A stretch of DNA of 64,000 bases from Pisaster brevispinus. Taxonomy: Eukaryota > Echinodermata > Asteroidea > Forcipulatida > Asteriidae. Shown here piece after piece: positions 1-13,080 of this stretch (positions within the stretch are counted from its first letter, which is position 1; each line of letters opens with the position of its first letter). The notes beneath the pieces were generated by a model. That model worked only from the letters and a program-made list of their open reading frames with translations, had not been told where the DNA came from and ran no database searches. The position numbers and the translations under genes are program-made. The stretch lies in assembly GCA_023634235.1 (NCBI GenBank), contig JAMKCF010000008.1, positions 2,175,001 through 2,239,000 of the forward strand. The letters run 5' to 3'.

Positions 1-919
1 CATATTTATGCATGTAAATGTAGGCCTACTTACATGCAAAATACAAAGTAAAAAACAAAAAAAAATGATTCAAAATTCATTTATAATTATCCATTGCATA
101 ATCAATGACTTTATCACAACAAATTTTACATTATGGATTTTTCTATTTTAGAACTTATTTTCAGTAAAAAGTATCAAAAATGTGATTCTTACTTCTAAAA
201 ACAAAATAAAATTCTGAAAATCTACAAAAAATATCAGAAAGAACCCCAACCCCTCGTACAAAACATTCCATCATTACCATCATAAATCATTCCATCATTA
301 CACAGTTGACTAAAAACAGTTTTAAAAACTTTCACTCTAACTTTCTGAACAAAACTTTTCACTTTTCATTCAAGCTTTTCATAACTTCAGAAAAATGAAA
401 AGAAAGGGGAAAAGTGAACCCATTTATTGTTTGTAATTGTTTACACGATCTCAGCAAAAAAGATTTATTACTGTCATAATTTTTCATTTTTATTTGGTAC
501 TTGGCAGATGGTGAGTACCTCACTTTATCATTACCATTCTTGTTTATTTAATGCCCTTAAATATTTATATGTCACATGGAATTTCTTTGATATAAATAAT
601 GTAAATATACATGTATGTCCACGCAAATACTTTACATTTTCTGAAACATGCAAGCCAATCTTACATCAATAACAGTTTTTTAAAGCTCTGTTTATATATA
701 TAAATTTGTTCAGTTATTCTCATCAATGGTATGAAAGTACCAGTCACAAAGACAATTATAATATTATGTTTGTTGTACCATATCAATCGATAATTTACAA
801 TAGAGAAATGGAATTGATGTACTTTCCAAACACCAATGATATGTTTCTTGAAAAGCAAAGGAATAATACACATTTACTCTACCCCCCCCAAAAAAAAATC
901 CCCAAACAACAACCACAAT
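1..919. other. AT-rich non-coding stretch
   Basis: No reading frame with coding character, no splice-flanked exon and no repeat structure was recognised here. The sequence is AT-rich, with short A and T runs. Confidence 0.5.
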
Positions 920-1170
920 CTGATGTGACTCACGCTCTGGTGTTTCTGATCTGCAGAGTGTAGGTTCGAATCCTTGCCATGGCATTTGTGTGCTTGCTTT
1001 GTTTCTTCAAAAGGGACATTAAGCCGTAGAACCCAGAACATTTGTTGTTAAAGAGTAGGGGTAGCCCCGGTGTTTCTGGTTCACATAGCAATAACCCTTG
1101 TTCACAGGTTTCCTCAGGCTTGCAAGCTAGTCCACTTATGAGGCATCCTTGTTTTCATTACCAGAAATGT
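920..1170 (+). repeat. SINE-like repeat, family A (copy 1)
   Basis: A tRNA-derived SINE-like copy. A B-box-like GGTTCGAATCC lies near 963-973. It is followed by a body shared with the copies at about 12830-13080 and 60500-60780: a 'catggcatttgtgt' segment, a 'taaagccgtag' type segment, 'aagag' and 'ccccggtgtttctgg'. The A-box side is degenerate, so it is not a tRNA gene. This copy looks 3'-truncated or diverged after about 1160. The family name is mine; the link to a described SINE was not checked. Confidence 0.6.
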
Positions 1171-1283
1171 ATAATAACAACAACAATGACGACAAACAAA
1201 CAAGCGTGAGAGACTTACAATGGGTTGTCCCTTCAAGTTTACAACCAGGTCTGATACTTTGTGAACAGTTTGAGAATTGAAAA

Positions 1284-1380
1284 ATCATTAGGTTGGCAAA
1301 ATCTTGACGAACTGGCCAACATCAATATTGCCAACTAGATAAATTGCCAACTTATCTAGTTGGCAATTTTAGTATAAGCC
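1284..1380. repeat. Inverted repeat with TTGGCAA motifs
   Basis: A perfect 15-bp stem, TTGCCAACTAGATAA at 1328-1342 and its complement at 1352-1366, encloses a 9-nt loop. Further TTGGCAA or GGCCAAC words lie just upstream (about 1293-1320). This is the form of a small palindromic MITE end or an isolated cruciform-forming repeat. No target duplication was identified. Confidence 0.5.
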
Positions 1381-3832
1381 TAGAGAAAATACGATTAGTA
1401 TTGTTCACTCTCCTTAAGAAAAAAAAGAAAAGAAAAAAAGCAAACAAACAAAACAAAACAACGTTTCATTCACAGACATAGAATTGACCTCATTCAACTT
1501 ATTAATAGTGATTTCGTCTTTATTTTTGGATAAAAAAAACACACCAAAAAACAAATACTAACAAGATAGCTGACCGCATGAGCATTTTGGGTCCGATTAG
1601 TTAGTTATTTTGTTGACCCAAAATTGCGGTTGAAACACTAGAAGATCAATAATGTGATATGACCGTAATAGCACTGGCTACTCCTGATCGATGCCCTGGC
1701 AATCAATGGTGGATAGCACCAGGGTCATTCTCCGTGAACAGTGGCTATCAAGCTTGCTTAGAGAACGGGGAATGCTCAGAAAGAAGGGGGTGGGAAAGGG
1801 GGTAAAGGGAGGCAGAATCCCTCAAAATTAAATTTGGTTTGCTCTTCTTTGCAAATGTACAGATTCAATTCAGTGAGAAACGAAATCTAAAAACAAATGC
1901 AATTAAACTATAAAAATCTACTGTCCTCTTGGAAAAAAAATACTAGCAGATGTCCATCTGTCATATTTAGTTAAATCAAATATTATATTTAAATCTCAAA
2001 TTGTACAGAACAATTCCAGTTACTGTAATTAATCATTTTAAACAGTAAAATGCTCAAGCAAGTGTATATCTTTTACAACTGCACTGATTTCAATCTGATT
2101 TGCAAACCAAATCCTAATTGAATTTTAAACCAAACATTTACTCCCCCCCCCCATACCAGTTACAATAAAAATCCTCATTTTTCTCACAAACAAAATTGTA
2201 ACAATATAATTTCACGCTTGTACGATTTCAACGCCATTTTTGACAAACACGTCTTCAAACTATAATTTCAATTATCGTGTGCGATTCGATAGAGCCCCCC
2301 AAAAAATGGCAGGTTGATACGATAAAACGACACACAATGTCCGTGTCAAACAGTGTGTACAAAAACAATTATCATACATGTAGCTGATGATCGTTTGTAT
2401 TTAACTATAAGACCCCTCCAAGTGATAACAATAATGCTTAACATAATACCAATATTACTGCACTCTAGGGAGGTAGAGAGCCGCACTGGGGGAAAATCAA
2501 ATTACTCTACCCTCAGTGGGGACAAGACGATTTTCCCGTTTGCAATTATCATCTCCAAAGAGTTATTCCATAAGTCTACCTGTAGGAAAGATAAGCGCCT
2601 CTAGCTGGGATATTGCCCCATTATAACTGTCATTAAGAAAGCACTCTCCACTATGGGATTTAGTTACAAGTAATGGATTTGTAAGGTCTTTTCCATAAAT
2701 GATATACAACAACAGCTGTGCTCAATGGGACTGTGTGTAGTCTTTCTTAAGACCGTCACATTGACAGGTTTACTCGAGCTGGAGGGTGCCCCCTGACTGC
2801 AAATCAAACTGAAATAAATTATGGTTTATTAAAATTAGAATGAATTTAAGCTTCGTGCCCGCGGGGCTCTACTTTCCTAAGAGCCAGTCTCTTTCTAATG
2901 AAATTTTTTCGCGTGTTGTTTTCCTTCATAACAAAAGCTTCTTTCGTCTGTGGTGATTTCTTTATTATTTTTTAACTCGACTATTTCTAGGGGGCTAAAT
3001 TGCCCAGCACCGTTAACAATTAGCCAGTTTTACTTGAAATGGGAAATATACTTTATTAAGAGTACCCTAAGTCAACAGATTGGATGTTTTTGAAGAAAGA
3101 GCTGAGGAAATGAAGTGTGTGCTGAGGTGCGCAGGGAGCGTTCATGCCCATAATGAAATGAAAGGACGTTTCAATTCAGCGATCAATTCAAAACAATAAA
3201 GAGAAATGGCTAAAAATGACTAATAAATGTTTTTAAAATGACTTTCTTAACGTCACCATTGCAAATATTTGAAAGCGTTGGAATGCTGTAAAATTCATAA
3301 ATTCAAAAGAATAATTAAATACTGTCCATATAAAATTCATAAATTCATTAGTGGAAATTATGAGCAGATTTACAATGAATACAAATATGAATTCACTATT
3401 TAATTACACATCCGAGAACAGAAATTATTTATTCAACACAATCAAATTCCGCACTGTTAGAACCTTAACCCTTTAGCATCTATTGCATACTAAAAAGCTG
3501 TTTACTGGAAAATGATGTTGAGCCAAATTATAGTAGGACACCAGTCCAAACAGTTAGGAAAAAACAGCATTTGGGCCGGTAGCCTATTTCTGCTAAGCGA
3601 GATACTTCTATGCAAAGTTAAATTCTCAGACCAGGTATTGGCAGGGGCGATTAAATTATAGCTACCTGTAACAAGTTTTTGTAACACCAAACCCAGTGAC
3701 CTTAAAATGACCTTCAAAGGTAAAAGTTCAAGTTGTGACCATAAAAACAAAAATCAGGAAAGTCAACTTTGAACTTGTGTATGCCTTGACTGTGGACATT
3801 GTTTCTAGAATTCTAATTTGAAATTTCTAGGG
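1381..3832. other. Non-coding stretch, nothing recognised
   Basis: Both strands were read and no exon, RNA gene or clear transposon end was found. It contains only short homopolymer runs, such as C runs near 2143-2152. A minus-strand open frame at 3502-3750 has no splice or start context that supports a gene. Confidence 0.4.
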
Positions 3833-3965
3833 TATCAGGTTGGCTCAGGGGTTTCTTTCCCTGCCTTTCACCTCTGTGGACCCCGAGTTCGAATCCCAAC
3901 CCAGACCTGGAGCCTTGCAAGTGGAAGGGGGGTGTTACTGACACCCTCTCAACACACATCAAAAT
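3833..3965 (+). repeat. SINE-like repeat, family B (copy 1)
   Basis: The copy begins with 'caggttggctcaggggtttc' and runs through 'ctgcctttcacctctgtgga' to a B-box-like GAGTTCGAATCCCAACC. It therefore has an A-box-like and a B-box-like half, as tRNA-derived SINEs do. The same text recurs in reverse at about 15868-16035 and 17405-17530, and forward at about 39128-39310. Confidence 0.6.
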
Positions 3966-4089
3966 CCTTCTGTGCAATGTGCATGTATATCAAATAAAAC
4001 CAACACATTTGAAATCTATCCATATGATTGGAATATCTGAACCTTAGAAGCCTTTGACACCTGTGGTCCTCATTGGTCCTTGCTCTATC

Positions 4090-4400
4090 GTAACATCAAC
4101 AGGGTTTGCCCTTAACTATTTCAGTGACTAGGTAGCAGGACCGTTAAGCACTTCACTTCACTGGTCCCTCGGCTTTTTCACTGGTCAAGGTTTCCTTCCA
4201 ATATTGTCTTTTGTATGGGACTTGTAATTTGAAGTGATATGAACAATCCCAAAATGGGGAAAACCCAAGTGATTTCCAGCAGTGGCAAGCAATGAGCTAG
4301 CCAGCCAGACTACTTGAAGAGAATTTTGACTGGTCCTCGGGTGTTTTAACTGTTAATTGGCCATGTGGACCACTGTTAAGGGAGAACACTGACCAAGCAA
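4090..4400. repeat. Dispersed repeat, family C (copy 1)
   Basis: It contains 'agggtttgcccttaact', 'cactggtccctc' and similar words. These recur in inverse order and strand at about 10075-10210 and about 22378-22502, near 'gtgttgaaaagca' and 'gactagtgaaat'. No coding sequence or terminal repeats were resolved. The class is unknown. Confidence 0.45.
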
Positions 4401-4438
4401 TTGCACAGGTTTGCTGACAGTAATAACTTAAGCTACCC

Positions 4439-4607
4439 AGCCGTCGATTTCACCAAACTCTTCCTAACTTAGGATTAATCTTAGGACTTAGGACGAGTCC
4501 CAGCCTTGCACTGTAACATGTAAACCTTAAGATTAATCCTAAGTTAGGACTAGTTACTCGTCCTAAATCGAGATAGTATTAATCCTAGTGTTTCGTGAAA
4601 TCGGCTG
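4439..4607. repeat. Palindromic MITE
   Basis: A foldback element of about 170 bp. The left end reads CAGCCGTCGATTTCACCAAA and the right end reads 'gtttcgtgaaatcggctg', its imperfect reverse complement. Internal arms carry repeated 'ttaggattaatctta' and 'aagattaatcctaa' words, so the element folds almost end to end. It has no coding capacity. The shape matches non-autonomous DNA transposon remnants. The superfamily is not assigned, as no target duplication was resolved. Confidence 0.65.
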
Positions 4608-6685
4608 CTGATGACCAAAACACATGGTGCTCAGTAAACATTGGAGACCTAATTTGCATACTGTGCACATGCCCAGATTGCAAAAGTTTGCCTGCGTAGG
4701 TAGATGTTCATCTTTTTTTTCAATTTGGTAGAAGCCAGACTTCAAGCTAAATGGACTGAAGTCAACCTGAAGGAACTACTTCAGTCATGACGTATGTGGT
4801 GTTTCATCTCTCATTTTCAAGTTTCTTTGCTTTTTGTTTGGCTCCAAAATGTTGAAAACTTTTGGTGCTTAAGCGAGTATTTTGTGCAGGGTTCAATTAT
4901 CAAACGTGTAGTTCATGATAACTGCAGGTGTCATACAGTTATCAACTACCATTGTCTGTTACATAATATGCTTGATAGTTTCAGTCGTCTTTGGTCAGTT
5001 GGTATAGCCAATCGGGTATCAAGCTTCGTGACAGCTTGATATTCCACCATGTAGTTATAGAGGCAAAGTCAAGAGACACTGATGGATTTGGGCTAAAAAC
5101 ATTTTATTGTCGTTTTCTGATAACTGTCATTATTAAATCACATGGCAGGTGATGGGGGGGGGGAGGTTGCTGGGGGGGGGCAAAAATAAGTTAAAAGAAA
5201 AAATAGACAAGAAAAGAAAAAGTTGTTAAAAATTCAAACCATCTGTGCATGAAGCTTAATTCTACCTATTAATCAAATGTTTAATAACTCTGCAGTAGTA
5301 ATTGTTTGGAAGGCTTTTGAACTCACTTAATAACAACTTTGCGCTCACTAGCATTCACTGTCTTACTAAAGCCGCCTTTAGCTTCTTACACGGATTAAAA
5401 AACCCATTAATTTCCAAGGCCTCTCACTTAGTTACATGTTTATTTTCTGCCAATTCTCTTCACATACTGAGTAAAAAAAATTTTTTTTTTTTAAATTACC
5501 ACATCAATAAATTTTCACTGATTTTAACTTATTTAAATTTTAAACATTTCTAGCCGACAAAAAATGAAATCCAACAAGTGTAATAAACTGCTATTAGATG
5601 TCGATCACCTAGGTACCCCGCTGTGACGAGGTCAATTCATGAACCATCTGCTAGTGGAGGCCATTGATATAAAATTTTATATCAAGTCCTGATATTAAGT
5701 TTCACTCAACGAGTTCCGTGGTGTGTTGTGGGGAGCCTAGGCACAATGTATTCTAAAATGTGCCTTTGTGATTAATGATAACAAGGCAAACGCAAAAAGA
5801 GGGGGGGGGGTGGTGATCTTGGAGAACGATACAAGTACATGTTTCTTTGTTGCAAGATACGATTGCAAAAACCCCTAGCTTGAGTATTGATAAATCTGGG
5901 CTGAAATCAAGGCGGCCCGGATATACCAGACAGGAGCGACTGCATTGAAGGAATCCAAATTGTTGACGATTTGGTGAAATTGAGCGGTGTTGGGTTTCTG
6001 TAGCCGTGCTTTAGATAAGAGGGAAACACCATTGCGCTTACATGGTAATTTAGCATCAGATTAAAAAACTGCATAGTGCCGTGACAAGATGATTATTAAA
6101 GTCAATGTTTGGGTTTGTTTATTCCCACTCAGGTTTTTTTTCTCTGAAAATGTGTGTGTATAAAAAGCAAGAAATGTACCTTCATTGTACACAACTAGTG
6201 CCGAGTGAACTACTTTTGTATGCAAGTTAGTTTTATGAATATTTATAGGACTGGACCAATCATCATGAATAAATCATTAGCTGCGATGGTTAAGTAATTC
6301 TATTGACGGGTCATTGATTTTTAAAATCAAACAATTGAATTTAACCAAATGAATTCCGATGGAAGTTGAGGACGGTAGCGGTAATGTTTAACATAATGCT
6401 TTGAGTGTGTTTTACAAAAGAGCTTGCCTGGCTTGGCGAGGAATTAGGTCACATTCAATGCAATTTTTTATTTCTGAAAAACTTGTATTTTTGGCAAATG
6501 CCTAAATTGAGACCAGTCTTCTCAAGAAGTAAGCATTCAGATTAAAGATGATGGCCTGATTTCCGCAGAAAGAAATTTTTCTAAAAGAAATTTTTCTTTG
6601 ACAAAATTTGACAGATGATGCCGTTTCAAAGCGAAAAACACACAAAAAATATTGCATATGTCACGGACAATGCCCAAAATACAAG
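4608..6685. other. Non-coding stretch with a perfect 22-bp palindrome
   Basis: No gene was recognised. G-runs lie near 5153-5180 and 5801-5810. A perfect 22-bp AT palindrome sits at 5664-5685. The segment 5590-5760 is more mixed in composition than its surroundings, but no further signal could be read. Confidence 0.4.
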
Positions 6686-6688
6686 TAA

Positions 6689-7034
6689 GGGGCCATTCAG
6701 AATAGTCAATGTTACAAAATTTCAATTTTTTTTTTCCTTTTCTTTTTTCCCCGAAATTGTTTGGAACCCACCCACCCACCCCAAATTTCGAACCAGATAT
6801 TTTAGACCAAAGGTCTCCAACATGAGTAGTTTTCAATGTTTTTTTCCTGGCTTAAACAAACAACTTTGTGGTTTAATCAGGAATTAAATTGACGATCTTG
6901 GCCAGCTGGGTATTTTTTAAACATTTTTTTTATTGTTAATTTACATACAAAAAAAGAAAAAACCTTAATTTTGAGTTGTTTCTTGTGACCCATCCACCCA
7001 CAATTTCGAGGAAAAAAAAAAATTGAATGGCCCC
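6689..7034. mobile_element. Harbinger-like MITE
   Basis: A 346-bp non-autonomous element. Its terminal inverted repeats start GGGGCCATTCA at 6689 and end TGAATGGCCCC at 7034. They continue into longer imperfect arms with a pyrimidine-rich run, 'ccgaaattgt' and 'acccaccc'. It is flanked by the trinucleotide TAA on both sides (6686-6688 and 7035-7037). A 3-bp TWA-type duplication is typical of PIF/Harbinger elements, so that superfamily is inferred. Apparent open frames across it on both strands come from the inverted arms and are not genes. Confidence 0.7.
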
Positions 7035-7037
7035 TAA

Positions 7038-10000
7038 GATGCAAAAATGTTTGTAAATCGCCGATGGGCGTGAGACAATGTCTGGATCCCAACAATAATT
7101 CATTTTAAGTCTTTAGTGAAGTACCACTCATCTTTGGCAAATTTTTCATGCAACACCTTAAATGAAAGCTAATAATTTTCTCAAATCTATGAAAATAACT
7201 ATTTAAGATTAAAATCTTGAATTACGGGTCAAATCGGCCAAAAGACGGATCTAGCATCTTCAAAGGTTTCTGTATTTGGACACATGATAAGAAAGAACCC
7301 TACAAATGATTATCATTTCTTATAAACTTGTTTTATCTGACATTAACGTGTAGATGTATTGTAAGTAAACAATTTGGACACCCGGTTTTTTAAATTTCCA
7401 GTAAATTTTGATACTCTTTTACCAAATCCTGGCTAAAACCTCTCAGGGGTGAGAGTCAGCCTCAGAACACAGGGCCACTTAGTTTGTGAACTATGTTTCT
7501 CTTTGTTAACAATCCACAACACACATTAAATCTTCTTGTGATAGCTTTGAAGTGGCACTGCATACTGAGATCCAAATTGTAGGAGGTAAGTTGAAATGGT
7601 GGCAAGTCTACCTTTTTGGTAACTTCTGAAGGTTTGGGTTTCAAGGAGCCAGGGAACAGTATCCTCAGCACGAGAGAAGTAGATCACAGAGCAGGATTTC
7701 TTTCTATCAGTCAGTTTCCCTTGTGGTTTATAACTTGATATTTGAAGTAAATGAAAGTAACTTTTTTTTCACCAGGCAGACTTCAGAATTCAGATAAAAG
7801 TCTGACTTTTCTCAGGCCCACAGTTCATCTTCAGACCGGTAACCACTTGATATTATTACCCCACTTCATGCCCTGTGTTCCCCCTCACAGTGTAAGGTGT
7901 GTACCCCATACTAGCAGGTGTTGTACCCACAACATAATTATCCTGAACAATCCGGTTCCTGAATGAAAAAAACCTCTCTATCAATCAATGCAGCTACATG
8001 CAACAAACAGTGGTCCCACTCACAAAGACCCATTCACCCATGACAACAATACCCCCCCCCCCAAACAACCATCACCCACTTGTGGAGTCCAGCTCCAGTA
8101 GGAGTGAGCCCGGCTACCGGAAGAGCTTTGTCATCTCTCCAAAAGTTCCACCACCTGTCCCTATGCTTTGACATGCTAATAAATGGCACACAGAGAATAA
8201 CAAGTAATCCTGTGCAAATAGAAATTAATGAGGTTTTGTTTACTTGTCAAAGCATAATCATTCTATTGCCTTTTTTCCCTTCTCTCTCTCTCTCTCTACG
8301 GCCTCTCTTCGTTGGTTTTTATATTTTTCATGGACAAGCAGGGACCAAATGTCACCCTGGAGAAGTCAAACAGTGGTGCAGGCCCTGAGCCAATGATCTT
8401 GGGGCATTTCGTTGTTAGTCTTGAGTACCGTAGTATAACAACAAAGTTGTAATGTCACTGATTGTAAAAAGGGGGGGGGGTGTAATTTAAGAAGAAAAAA
8501 CCTATGAAAGTGTCTTTCATCTGGTTAATAAATAAAATAATTATGTGGCTGGATTTATACTGCATTTGAAGGGTATTTTAGAAAGGTGGGCAAAGTTCTC
8601 ACTGAAGCACTGGAAAATCTATTGCTGTTAAAAAAAAAAACGGTCTATAAAATGCTTCAGTGATTTTTTGTTTTTTTAATCTTTTTTTGAGGGATAGATT
8701 TCTTAAATGCAATTAGACAGTTCCTCAATATGGCAAAACACTTTGAACATATGATATTTTATTGGTTTCAGGAGTAACCCTTCAATTCAAATCCTTTCGT
8801 TTAGGGATCGCATTGTGCAAAACAGACTTGTGGAAGTGTGGTCGAACTTGGGTTTTCACAAATGGATTGTGCTTTGTTGTTGGTTTTTTTTTTTTGGGGG
8901 GGGGCCAAGTTTGTAGATATGTAAGTTTCTACAATTCACTTTAGTTAAACCCAAATGAGAACTGAAATTTGGAGGACAATTTTCTCAAAAGTTACACCAT
9001 TTTTGACGGGCACATTTCTCAGGAAAATTGAAATTACACGTACATGTAGTATCAGAGTATAAGAAAGTTTTTAAATCGTTAATTTGTTTTCCCGATAATT
9101 GTCATAGCTGCAGACATTCTTTAAGATATTAGACAGTCATTCAAGATTTGATGCACGTAGCTGACCTGATGTTAATTTGTTTTTTTCAACAACTTGGTGT
9201 CCCAAAACAAGACACAATAACAAACAGCGATCCTGCATTCAGACACGCTGATTAAAATAAGCTTTTAATGTCAGTATTTGTCAGCGAAAGAGTTGATAAA
9301 TTAATCAGTAGATTTTTGGAAAAGGTTATTTAATATCAAAAGGTCTCCATGGCGCACCTGTGACATTTGGACAAGGTGGCTGGGAATCTTGAATACAAAG
9401 CTTATTCTTAGTCAAAAAGAAATCAAAACAAAATATTCAAGGAAGGGGGAAATAATTCTAAAGATGAATGTTTATTTTTAGTCAATTTATCTGTGACTTA
9501 GAAACGCAGGAATTAGTTTTTGAAATCAAAGGTTCTCTGGTTTTGTGTTCAAAACTGTCACGGTTTTGTTCAGAATAATAAAGATAATAATAATTTAAAT
9601 CATGTTAATTGACTTCTGACTTGTTAAGTAATTTAAATTTAGTTTAAATATTTTGGGGATGAATTTCATCAGACTTTCTTGCAGATTTTTACAAGAGATT
9701 TTCTTTTCCTCGTTTGTTTTAACATCTTTGGGTTTTTATTTCCTTAAACAGCTATATTGAACTATTGTAGAGGTGTTTATCTTGTGGTCTAGCTTAACTT
9801 GCCAGTGTAACTCTAACTATTGTTAACTGTTATCGTTGAGCGCTTTGAGACATTGTTTAAGATGCTGAAAATGTTTTGATTTTTTAAATACTATTATAAT
9901 TATCATTATTAAATGTGAATGTCACAGACAAATGTTAAAACAAAACTGATTTTAGCCCGGGGTTCTTCGCTGCATTATTCAAGACTGTGGAGTATTCTGG

Positions 10001-10070
10001 GCCCAAGTTTTTGAAAGTTTGGAAACAAATATTTATAAACAAAACACACAAAAAACCAAAAAACAAAAAA
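7038..10070. other. Non-coding stretch with simple repeats
   Basis: No exon could be supported. It contains a (CT)n tract at about 8279-8298, G-runs near 8470 and 8896, and a repeat tail at about 9830-9915. In that tail 'gcgctttgagac' is followed by an ATT-rich end, a form common at the 3' ends of dispersed retroelements. Minus-strand open sequence at 7462-7671 lacks convincing splice sites. Confidence 0.4.
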
Positions 10071-10074
10071 AACG

Positions 10075-10210
10075 GCTAGTTCAGTGTTGAAAAGCATCCC
10101 TAATTCAGTTGATATATGGACCATGCAGTGAAAAAGGTGATGGACTAGTGAAATGCCTAGTTAACTAGTCCTGCTGGCCAGTCACTAAAAAATTAAGGGC
10201 AAACCCTACT
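10075..10210. repeat. Dispersed repeat, family C (copy 2)
   Basis: It shares 'gtgttgaaaagca', 'gactagtgaaat' and a terminal 'gcaaaccct' with the copy at about 22378-22502, and matches the reverse complement of parts of the copy at about 4090-4400. No coding sequence was seen. Confidence 0.5.
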
Positions 10211-10277
10211 TATACATTTGATAACAGATGTATCCCTGGTAGCACCCCCACCCCCATGACAACTGTTCAGCATGCAG

Positions 10278-10314
10278 GAAGAGAGAGAGAGAAAGAGAAA
10301 GAGAGAGAGAGAGT
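10278..10314 (+). repeat. (GA)n microsatellite
   Basis: A purine tract of GA dinucleotides interrupted by AAAG. The short frame reading through it is repeat translation and not a gene. Confidence 0.85.
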
Positions 10315-12829
10315 CCATGATTTGGCCAGCACTGACAATAACATTCCATGAATTAATGGAGCAGGTATTAACAGTAATTTCAGCGATAAAATCAAACTAT
10401 GCCCCTGAGGCCTGCCCTGTTGGGTTAACCTTATCAGGCCACTGTCTCAGACCATGAAGCACCATGCTTCAGCATAACAGAATACCAGTGACCAGACCGG
10501 GCAGAAGATCAGTGACCAGACTATGACATGGGACATGTGCGGACTGTAACTGCCTCATTTTTTTATTAAGGTCTGAGGTACCATTAAGGAAATAATTTTC
10601 AAGGGGTTGTGATTCTAAAAATAACTCAATATTTTGACTAGTAATCCTTGCTCTCATCATCTTCAGCTTACTTCAGGCAACTACTCAGAAATTTGTTTCA
10701 ATATCTTTATTTGTCGAGTAATTACAGAAAACAAATTCCTAGTGTTTTCTATTTTCTTGAAAAACGTTACCACCTAAATTTATTAAATCTCCTTAGGTCT
10801 GGAATAAGATGGAGGCCATGGAGACCTCTGTTGCCCTGGTGTTGGAGCCTCTTGAAAAGTTTCCCATAGACTTCAAGATTGTCCAATAGAAGTGCCCTTT
10901 GCAAAATGAAAAAGGCCTTGCCCTCTCAAAGATGAGTTCCAGGCCCAGTAATGGCTGAAATTAATGTACTCTTTCCCCCCCCCAAAAAAAAAATTATGTA
11001 TCACACCTTTAACTTATGAAGCAAAACTTTTTCATAGTCTTCTTTTTATTATTTTTACTGATCCATTGATTGCAACTCACACAACTGTGAGGCAAGTCTG
11101 GCATAACTAGTATGGTGTCTTTTTAAAAATGAGTATTTAAACTGTTACTGTCTTTGTGGGTACCGACTAATAGTTTCCATGCAAACACAAATGATTTGGT
11201 TTGATTTCTTGGCAACCATCATTTGGCAACTCTTTTTGTAAGCCCAAATAAGTTTTTTTAAATAAAAAACTGGCAATACATTTCCTACAAAATGTGAATA
11301 AGTATCAGAGTATACTAATCCACTTCCACTTAGTGAAAACAAAAATCAAGTTCTTCAGCTACGCTTGAGATTTGCAACTCACTGCCAAATCGTTGGTTTA
11401 CATGCGTGTAACAAAAGATTGTACATATCTTTTATAAGACTGGGACAAAATGTTTGATCTTGCTACCTCGACAAACAATCTAGCCGGCATTCTCTAAAGA
11501 CAATCGTTGTTTTCCCACACAGTAAACGATTATTTTTGCTGAGTAGAGTCTCTTCCATCAATATTAATCTTACAAATGTCAGGGCCGCATTATGTGACTC
11601 ACAAGGACATTTTCTACATAAAGAATCAACAGATGAAACAAAGACTGGCAAAGTACCAGCCTGAGGCAGCTAACAAACCAAGATAGTCAGCATCAGACCA
11701 ATTTTCAAAAATGTGACCAGACACAGAACATGCAAAAGGTTCTTGCTAACAACTTGTTTAGTGCCAACATGAGACGCAACACCGGGGCTTGAAGTTTAAA
11801 CTGTATTGCTGGCCTAGAGGCCAGTGATTGTGGCATCGGGGCCAGTAAACTCACGACAGGGCAAATCCGGGGGTCTTATGTTTTTCATTTCTATGTGTAT
11901 TATATAAATCTAATATTAAAAAGAAATTGTGTTCAAATTGTTGACTTTGAGTTTGATAAATATCTTTCAATTCTGTTGAGTATCGAAGTACACTTTACCA
12001 TAAGAAAAATGAGGTAAATTTTGTTGTAGTGCTTGTTCAAATAAAAACAGTTTACACATGTATGTATAGACTGTAGTGTAGAGAGTTTTTTCTCATTTTG
12101 ATTCTGGTCCAGTAAAATATTTCTGATCTGGGAAGCATTTTGAGATACGAGTCCTGAGGTCTCAAGGATTATTTTCACCTAAATTCGAGCCCAGAATGCA
12201 CCCCACTGTTTCCTTCTTATTATTGCTTACTTGATCAACTTGTTCCAATGTATAAGCAAAATTCAACAAAACAACTTTAGAAAGTTGGGACCATTACAAT
12301 GGGCTTCTCATCATTACAATTTTCTTAAGCTAAACACTTTTGCTTAGCAGAGTTAAGAAGCTGCTTAGAATGTTTTACTGAACAGACATGCTCCTTGCAG
12401 TTGTTTTAATGGCAGAGTATACTTTTGGTAATTGTCAAAGACCAGTACCTCATTTGGTCCATCCCAACATATGCATGAAATACGAACCTGTGAAAATCTT
12501 GGCTCAATTGGTCATCAAAGTTGCAAGAAAATAATAAAAGAAGAAACACTCTTGTTGCATAGAATTGTGTGCTTTCACTCAGATGCCTGAGAAAGGCTTC
12601 ATGCCTGAAGCCATTCTCAGATTCAAATTTTGGGGTGAAAGCTTACTTCTTTCTCTAAAACTACATTACTTCAAAGGGGGTCTTTTCTACGAATGATTTA
12701 TAATATCAACAGCTCTTCATTTAAGTTTTTATGGTCATTAACTTTTGGAGTAATTACCAAAAGTATACCCTCCCTGTCAGCTTATAGTGGAGAAATGTCT
12801 TTTAAAAACGTCACGTAGTGGAGTGCTGT
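10315..12829. other. Non-coding stretch
   Basis: No gene was supported. A minus-strand block at about 11468-11605 has an acceptor-like TTCTTTATGTAG and a donor-like GAG/GTAGCA with one open frame. Its translation is not recognisable and its composition is not exon-like enough to call. A small hairpin with 'cttaagc' and 'gcttag' words lies at about 12325-12375. Confidence 0.35.
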
Positions 12830-13080
12830 GGTGGAGTGCTGTGGTGGCCGTGTAGGTTCATGTCCCGGTCATGGCACTTGTGTCCTTATGCAAGACACTT
12901 CATCATAATTGCTTTGTCCTTTAGATTAGATGTAAAGCCATAGGTCCAGTGTGTTTAAGCAATGTACACATATCATTACTAGAAGAGAGCTTGCCCTGGT
13001 GTTTCTGGGCATGGTTGGCTGCAGTTTGTGTCGCAGCACTTTGTATACATTTAAAGAGTTATATTAATGGGTATCATAAT
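12830..13080 (+). repeat. SINE-like repeat, family A (copy 2)
   Basis: It reads 'gtaggttcatgtcccggtca', 'tggcacttgtgtccttatgc', 'aattgctttgtcctttagat' and 'gtaaagccataggtcc', ending with 'ccctggtgtttctggg' and a 'gcagcactttgtataca' tail. It is the same order of segments as the copies at 920 and 60500, and the B-box is degraded. It overlaps a short open frame at 12949-13203, which is therefore rejected. Confidence 0.65.
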
